From positions 3,472,001-3,536,000 of the forward strand of contig NZ_AP024630.1 in NCBI RefSeq assembly GCF_019976975.1: a DNA stretch of 64,000 nt, read 5' to 3'. Below are positions 61,996 through 64,000 of this stretch, in pieces (position 1 is the stretch's first letter; every line of letters begins with the position of its first letter). The notes under the pieces are model-generated. The model was not told where the DNA came from. It made no database searches and saw only the letters and a program-made list of their open reading frames with translations. The translations under genes and the position numbers were made by a program. This stretch comes from Arthrobacter sp. NtRootA1. GTDB taxonomy: Bacteria; Actinomycetota; Actinomycetes; Actinomycetales; Micrococcaceae.

Positions 61996-64000
61996 ATGTT
62001 CCGCCTGGCCACGCTGTCCCTGGGAAACCGGGCCCTGATCGCGCTGATCACCGTCTTTGCGGCGGTGTTCGGCGTGATCACCATGGGCTCGCTCAAGCAG
62101 GAACTCATTCCGTCCATCGAGTTCCCGCAGATCACGGTCATTACCTCGATGCCCGGTGCTTCTCCCGAAGTGGTGGACAAACAACTGAGCAGGCCCCTTG
62201 AGACGGCCCTGAACAGCGTCGAGGGACTTGAGTCCACCACCTCCACATCCCGCAATGGTGTTTCGCAGATCACCATGGTGTTCACGTACGGCTCGAACCT
62301 TGACCGTGCACGGAATCAGATCGACCGCGCGATTTCCAACGCCAAACGCGTTCTTCCGGCCGACGTCGAACCTCAATCCATTGCCGGCAACATCAGTGAC
62401 TTCCCCATCGTGTTCCTGGCTGTCTCCTCGGACAAACCGCTCAGCGAACTCAATGCCGACCTCCAGCGCTTGAGCGTTCCCCGACTGCAAAAGATCGACG
62501 GCGTGCGTGGCGCCGATCTGACTGGCGGCTCCAAGCAGCACATCCTGATCCAGCCCCGCACTGCCGATCTTGTGGCGAAGGGTGCGTCCATCCAGTCGAT
62601 CAGCAGCGCACTGAAGAACAACGGCACGCTGGTTCCTGTGGGAACCATAGAGGACCAGGGCAAAACCCTGTCCCTGCAACTCGGCAGCCCGGTTGATTCC
62701 CTCGATGTCATTAAGGGCTTGCCGATATCGGGTGCCAAGGATGCCGCCACCATCGGAACTGTGGCTGACGTCAGCATCGAGGACGACCCCGCCACGTCCA
62801 TCACGCGCACAAATGGCAAGCCAACGCTGGCGCTGTCAGTCACCAAGAAGCCCGAAGGTGACACCGTGGCGATTTCGCACGCGGTGCGGGATGCACTTGC
62901 GCCGATGGAAGCAGAGTTGGGGAACAACGCTGCGTTCACGCCCGTCTTCGACCAAGCTCCCTTCATAGAGAAGTCCATCAAGGACCTCACTACCGAAGGG
63001 CTCCTTGGCCTGGGCTTTGCTGTCGCTGTCATCCTCGTCTTCCTTATGTCCGTTCGGTCCACGTTGGTTACCGCGGTATCGATCCCGCTTTCCCTCTTGA
63101 TCACGTTCATTGGCATTTCCGCCACGGGCTACTCGCTGAACATCCTCACTCTCGGTGCGCTCACCATCGCAATCGGCCGCGTCGTTGATGATTCGATCGT
63201 GGTGATTGAGAACATCAAGCGGCACTTGAGTTATGGCGAGCACAAGCTGGCTGCCATCCTGACCTCCATCCGGGAAGTTGCCGGCGCTATCACTGCATCC
63301 ACCCTGACCACAGTGGCTGTCTTCCTGCCCATCGCGTTTGTGGGTGACCTGGCAGGCGAGTTGTTCCGGCCCTTTGCCCTGACGGTAACCATCGCCCTGT
63401 TGTCATCGTTGCTGGTTTCCCTCACGATCGTTCCCGTCCTGGCTTACTGGTTCCTTCCCTCGCCGCGCAAAGATGCCGAAGCGTCAATGACGCGCAACGA
63501 GGCTGCGGCGAAGGCCCGGGAGGCCGAGCAGCGTAGCCGGCTCCAGCGAGGTTATTTGCCTATCCTCGCGAAGACGCAGAAGCACCCCGTCCTTACCCTG
63601 TCTGCGGCGGCCTTGGTGCTGGTGGCGACGGTCGCGGTATCGCCGCTACTTGCCACGGACCTGCTGGGGAGATCCGGCGAGAACAGCATGACAGTGCGCC
63701 AGGTTCTTCCGGCCGGAACGAGCCTGGAGGCCACCAGCGATGAAGCCACCAAGGTGGAGGACATGCTTCGTGGCATGGATGGCATCAAAGACGTCCAAGT
63801 GACGTCCGGTAACGCCCAGTCCGGTTTCGCCGCGCTAACGTCCACTGGCTCCTCCAACTCGACCTTCACAATCGTTACGGACGAGAAAGCGAACCAGAAG
63901 AAGCTTCAGGATGATGTCCGCTCCAAGCTCCAGGGTGCGGCGGGCAAGATCAGTGTGGGTTCCCAGCAGGGCGGATTTGGCACATCATCCACGGTGGACA
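61996..64000 (+). CDS. RND-family efflux permease, 3' truncated by the window edge
   Basis: The open frame runs from ATG 61996 (AGGAG upstream at 61983-61987) through the right edge; about 668 residues are visible. It is an AcrB/HAE1-type RND permease: TM1 RALIALITVFAAVFGVITMG, porter region with FPQITVITSMPGASPEVVD, TM2 onward from LLGLGFAVAVILVFLMSVRS, and the TM4 proton-relay pair in AIGRVVDDSIVVIENIKRH. It has a long charged loop before TM7 (EAAAKAREAEQRSRLQ). A Gram-positive member, so it exports across the single membrane. No membrane-fusion partner is seen upstream; mqo is the neighbour. Confidence 0.92.
   Translation, partial: MFRLATLSLGNRALIALITVFAAVFGVITMGSLKQELIPSIEFPQITVITSMPGASPEVVDKQLSRPLETALNSVEGLESTTSTSRNGVSQITMVFTYGSNLDRARNQIDRAISNAKRVLPADVEPQSIAGNISDFPIVFLAVSSDKPLSELNADLQRLSVPRLQKIDGVRGADLTGGSKQHILIQPRTADLVAKGASIQSISSALKNNGTLVPVGTIEDQGKTLSLQLGSPVDSLDVIKGLPISGAKDAATIGTVADVSIEDDPATSITRTNGKPTLALSVTKKPEGDTVAISHAVRDALAPMEAELGNNAAFTPVFDQAPFIEKSIKDLTTEGLLGLGFAVAVILVFLMSVRSTLVTAVSIPLSLLITFIGISATGYSLNILTLGALTIAIGRVVDDSIVVIENIKRHLSYGEHKLAAILTSIREVAGAITASTLTTVAVFLPIAFVGDLAGELFRPFALTVTIALLSSLLVSLTIVPVLAYWFLPSPRKDAEASMTRNEAAAKAREAEQRSRLQRGYLPILAKTQKHPVLTLSAAALVLVATVAVSPLLATDLLGRSGENSMTVRQVLPAGTSLEATSDEATKVEDMLRGMDGIKDVQVTSGNAQSGFAALTSTGSSNSTFTIVTDEKANQKKLQDDVRSKLQGAAGKISVGSQQGGFGTSSTVD

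Overview
The window comes from a G+C-rich actinobacterium, most likely an Arthrobacter or Paenarthrobacter (Micrococcaceae). The evidence is the gene order recG-rsmD / coaD-DUF177-rpmF-rnc-mutM, the leuCD-murA-plsC-gpsA-ddl-thiL run, an IclR regulator (NdgR type) divergent from leuCD, an MRAKR-type zinc-less L32, frequent GTG/TTG starts, and IS1249-type DNA. This assignment is inferred from protein families and synteny; no database search was possible. Most of the window is core chromosome, read mainly on the minus strand.

Layout. 1-1118: 3' end of a surface protein with DUF4082/Ig-like domains. 1262-4771: four co-oriented membrane or cell-surface genes of unknown role (beta-propeller protein, MFS transporter, anchored Pro/Ser/Gly-rich protein, small 4-TM protein), linked by ATGA overlaps. 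4818-7958: mutM, rnc, rpmF, DUF177, coaD. 7994-10035 (+): an aminotransferase and a spermidine-synthase-like protein that probably starts at CTG. 10032-15073: rsmD, recG, DAK2 protein, thiL. 15208-15717 (+): DUF3515 lipoprotein. 15790-20148: murA-plsC-gpsA-ddl, a mixed wall and phospholipid operon. 20355-22415: leuD-leuC, divergent from the IclR regulator at 22567. 23314-27272: a DUF1697 protein and a pair of membrane dynamin-like GTPases. 27429-30099: tRNA-Glu, tRNA-Gln, a HAD phosphatase and gltX. 30221-34485: FAH-family protein, metallo-hydrolase, ilvE, leuB. 34610-39885 (+): histidine kinase, response regulator and a MacB/FtsX-type ABC exporter. 40000-45225: metG and a second FtsX-type ABC pair. 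45436-52858: serA, ilvC, ilvN, ilvB with a transcription attenuator, and ilvD. 53088-57203: sunset-domain membrane protein, PQQ-type sugar dehydrogenase lipoprotein, two tRNA-Lys copies, MarR regulator, Bcp peroxiredoxin and tRNA-Leu. 57280-58569: a complete IS1249-like element with target duplication. 58678-64000 (+): ABC solute-binding lipoprotein, mqo, and an RND efflux pump that runs off the right edge.

Metabolically the window concentrates branched-chain amino acid synthesis (ilvB, ilvN, ilvC, ilvD, ilvE, leuB, leuC, leuD). The visible control consists of a leader-peptide attenuator before ilvB, an inverted repeat upstream of it, and a palindrome inside the ndgR promoter that shares the TGAGAT half-site.

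The most unusual structure is a family of 32-34 bp tandem repeats (core GGATGTGAGAGAG...CCGTTG). It occurs in two separate intergenic regions (31884-32115 and 39886-40000), each time as two arrays pointing away from a short centre. I do not recognise it as a named element. Other points of interest are the CTG start that replaces an ATGA coupling junction, a 7-residue repeat at the ThiL N-terminus, GltX clustered with both tRNAs it is expected to charge, and the degenerate G4 motif in one of the paired GTPases.
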